From assembly GCA_963976435.1 (NCBI GenBank), contig CAXBKQ010000020.1:5787-69786 (forward strand): a stretch of DNA of 64,000 nucleotides, in the 5' to 3' direction. This DNA comes from CAKZNE01 sp963976435 (lineage in GTDB: Bacteria; Bacteroidota; Bacteroidia; Flavobacteriales; Schleiferiaceae). Of the stretch, positions 62,376-64,000 are shown piece after piece (within the stretch, counting starts at the first letter, position 1; each line of letters begins with the position of its first letter). The translations under genes and the position numbers were made by a program. The notes beneath the pieces were generated by a model, which searched no databases, was not told the DNA's origin, and saw nothing but the letters and a program-made list of their open reading frames with translations.

Positions 62376-63136
62376 AAGGTGAAGAATTAAAAGATTTTCT
62401 CGACGAAAAATACCGGCTCTACCACTCTTCGGAATTTATTGAAAGTGATCCCATCCAAATTCCTCATCTTTTTGAAAAGAAGCAGGACATTGAAATCAGT
62501 GCATTTCTAACGGCTAGTATTGCCTGGGGCCAGCGCAAAAGCATTATTAAAAATGCAAAGAGCCTCATGCAAAGAATGGATAATTGCCCTTATGATTTTA
62601 TAATAAACCATGAAGAAGAAGATTTAAAAAATTTTGAAGGTTTTGTCCATAGAACCTTTAATAGTCTGGATTTGCAATTCTTTATTTCTAGCCTGAAGTC
62701 GCTTTACCTAAAGGAATCTAGCTTAGAAATTTTTTTTAAAGCCCGGGAGGGCGAAAGTGATTTGCAAATGGCCATATCCAGATTTAGGCAAAACTTTTTC
62801 CATTTGGATCATTTAAAAAGAACGGAAAAACACATTTCCAACCCATTAAAGAATTCGGCTTGTAAAAGGCTGAATATGTTTTTACGATGGATGGTAAGGT
62901 CCAATAGCGCTGGAGTGGATTTTAATATCTGGAAGGAAATTTCTCCAAGCTACCTTTCCTGCCCCTTAGATGTGCACTCTGGAAATGTGGCAAGGAAATT
63001 AGGGCTGCTCAGCAGAAAGCAAAATGATGGTAAGGCCTTGAAAGAATTGGATGAATCTTTAAGAAAAATAGACCCTCAAGATCCGGTGAAATATGATTTT
63101 GCATTATTTGGACTAGGAGTATTTGAAAAATTTTAA
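62372..63136 (+). CDS. TIGR02757 (DUF2400) family protein
   Basis: 254 aa. DKKQD-like start region, ASIAWGQRKSIIKNAKSLMQRMDN, FLRWMVRSNSAGVDFNIWKEI and a C-terminal DPVKYDFALFGLGV match TIGR02757, a Bacteroidota family of unknown function with HhH-like elements. Translationally coupled to kdsB by a 4-bp overlap. Confidence 0.88.
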   Translation: MKGEELKDFLDEKYRLYHSSEFIESDPIQIPHLFEKKQDIEISAFLTASIAWGQRKSIIKNAKSLMQRMDNCPYDFIINHEEEDLKNFEGFVHRTFNSLDLQFFISSLKSLYLKESSLEIFFKAREGESDLQMAISRFRQNFFHLDHLKRTEKHISNPLKNSACKRLNMFLRWMVRSNSAGVDFNIWKEISPSYLSCPLDVHSGNVARKLGLLSRKQNDGKALKELDESLRKIDPQDPVKYDFALFGLGVFEKF

Positions 63137-63217
63137 GTCAAGAACCAGAATAGACTTGCAATTACTTGATTTTGAACTTTCCTTTAAAATTACAGGCTAA
63201 TTCTAAACTCGGAGGAC

Positions 63218-63910
63218 TTATATGCTTTGTATAATAATCAAAAACATTAGAAATCTATAGCCAATGATTACCGCAATGGTGGAGGCTAATAAAAATAAAG
63301 CTTTAGGTATAATCCAAATGTATTTTTGTTCGTAAAACCTATGGAGACCTTTTATTAGGTAAAGGAGTAAAATAGAGGCAATGAGACTCGAAAATGCGAG
63401 ACCGTTAATATTGGGTTGGAAAATAATTTCAAAATAATTTTTAAGGATGAATTGCAGAATTTTAACAATAATAGAGAGCAGTAAAATGGGACCTAAAAGG
63501 ATAAAGCTTATATATCCCAAAGAAAATATGATATGATTAAAATAGAGCCCTTCCCTTTTCCAAAAAACTATACTTAGGGGAATAGAGAAAAGAAAAACCA
63601 AAAGAATGATGAGGGTTTTGGAATAATCCATAGCAGCCTTATTATATCTATTTGCAAATTGGACTTTGCTAAGATTTAAGGTCTTCATTTTCGAATCTGC
63701 AATTTTCTTTGCGTAATTACTATAATTTTGATGTTCAGTTTGTGAATAATAGCCAGAGTAAAAGGTATCTACAGGTTGGAAAAAAAAGTAAAGCAGGTTG
63801 ATAATTAGAAATAAAGGAAGAGGTTTAGTGTATAAATTTCTTCTCCCTAAAATATATTCCTTGGATAAAAAGCCTGGTTTAATCAAAAGCAATCCGAAGC
63901 TTTTTAACAT
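63218..63910 (-). CDS. DUF3667-like membrane protein, N-terminus uncertain
   Basis: 230 aa from ATG 63910 with four or five hydrophobic segments. LLIKPGFLSKEYILGRRNLYTKPLPLFLI matches the DUF3667 core. In the same frame upstream, sequence resembling the rest of that region (PTQLLNAITFSDSK) continues until a TAG around 63970 with no ATG/GTG/TTG, so a family-typical N-terminus (usually a zinc ribbon) is missing or lies in another frame beyond 64000. The gene may be 5' truncated or frameshifted. Confidence 0.7.
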   Translation of the reverse strand: MLKSFGLLLIKPGFLSKEYILGRRNLYTKPLPLFLIINLLYFFFQPVDTFYSGYYSQTEHQNYSNYAKKIADSKMKTLNLSKVQFANRYNKAAMDYSKTLIILLVFLFSIPLSIVFWKREGLYFNHIIFSLGYISFILLGPILLLSIIVKILQFILKNYFEIIFQPNINGLAFSSLIASILLLYLIKGLHRFYEQKYIWIIPKALFLLASTIAVIIGYRFLMFLIIIQSI

Positions 63911-64000
63911 TTTGCTATCCGAAAAAGTAATAGCATTTAATAATTGTGTAGGCTTCCCCTTTTTAGTACCGATCTAAATTATACATTTTTTTCATTTAGT

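Overview
The window is chromosomal DNA from an AT-rich Bacteroidota bacterium, most likely a Flavobacteriales/Cryomorphaceae-type marine or free-living organism. Four proteins end in type IX secretion (T9SS) type A sorting domains with an FPNP motif. Promoters carry the Bacteroidota -7 element TAnnTTTG, in four cases with a -33 TTG 19-20 nt upstream. There is a CarboxypepD-plug TonB receptor, no Shine-Dalgarno signal was noted at the starts examined, and many families are Bacteroidota-typical (DUF6263, DUF6588, DUF6913, DUF4199, DUF3667, MbnP-like, COG3014, TIGR02757). No IS element, prophage, CRISPR array or rRNA was seen.

Layout. 1-4.6 kb: minus-strand unit of a T9SS-sorted concanavalin-like protein followed by a very large SpvB/TcaC-type (Tc toxin B-component-like) protein that runs off the left edge. 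5-7.3 kb: pdxH, YqgE/AlgH and a class IV aminotransferase. 7.4-12 kb: TonB receptor plus secreted esterase operon. 12-15.6 kb: GT2, GT39, PAP2 and START-like genes. 15.7 kb: tRNA-Met. 15.9-18.6 kb: sucD, a cyclophilin lipoprotein and oxyR. 18.7-27.3 kb: plus-strand housekeeping (Nudix, acyltransferase, two MbnP-like lipoproteins, mpl, pyrR-pyrB, a T9SS protein, rnz). 27.4-38.5 kb: PDZ/T9SS protein, CPXCG, DUF493, Mpo1-like, AAA, recQ, fmt, HU, prmC, fabI, queE, mscS. 38.6-47.9 kb is more accessory: a 53-aa gene, a secreted C1 peptidase, a compact unit encoding a 31-aa peptide, a LuxR/DUF4199 pair with an inverted repeat between them, DsbA-like, SCO-like, rhomboid, an ECF sigma/membrane/CnrX-like triad, and a di-heme peroxidase reading frame interrupted by two in-frame TGA codons. 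48-58 kb: minus-strand run of envelope and secreted proteins (erythromycin-esterase-like, aminoglycoside phosphotransferase-like, outer-membrane, MORN, YHYH, MarC, COG3014, LpoB). 58-64 kb: dapA, DUF6913, ligA, kdsB, TIGR02757 and a DUF3667 membrane protein near the right edge.

Functionally the window mixes core biosynthesis (pyrimidines, murein recycling, Kdo activation, lysine/DAP, queuosine, fatty acids) with cell-surface and periplasmic systems. The least conventional elements are the TGA-interrupted cytochrome gene (one TGA sits exactly at the lipobox cysteine), the promoter-sORF-terminator unit at 41.66-41.85 kb, the SpvB-like giant protein, and several genes whose -7 box lies only 4-7 nt from the start codon, which implies leaderless mRNAs.
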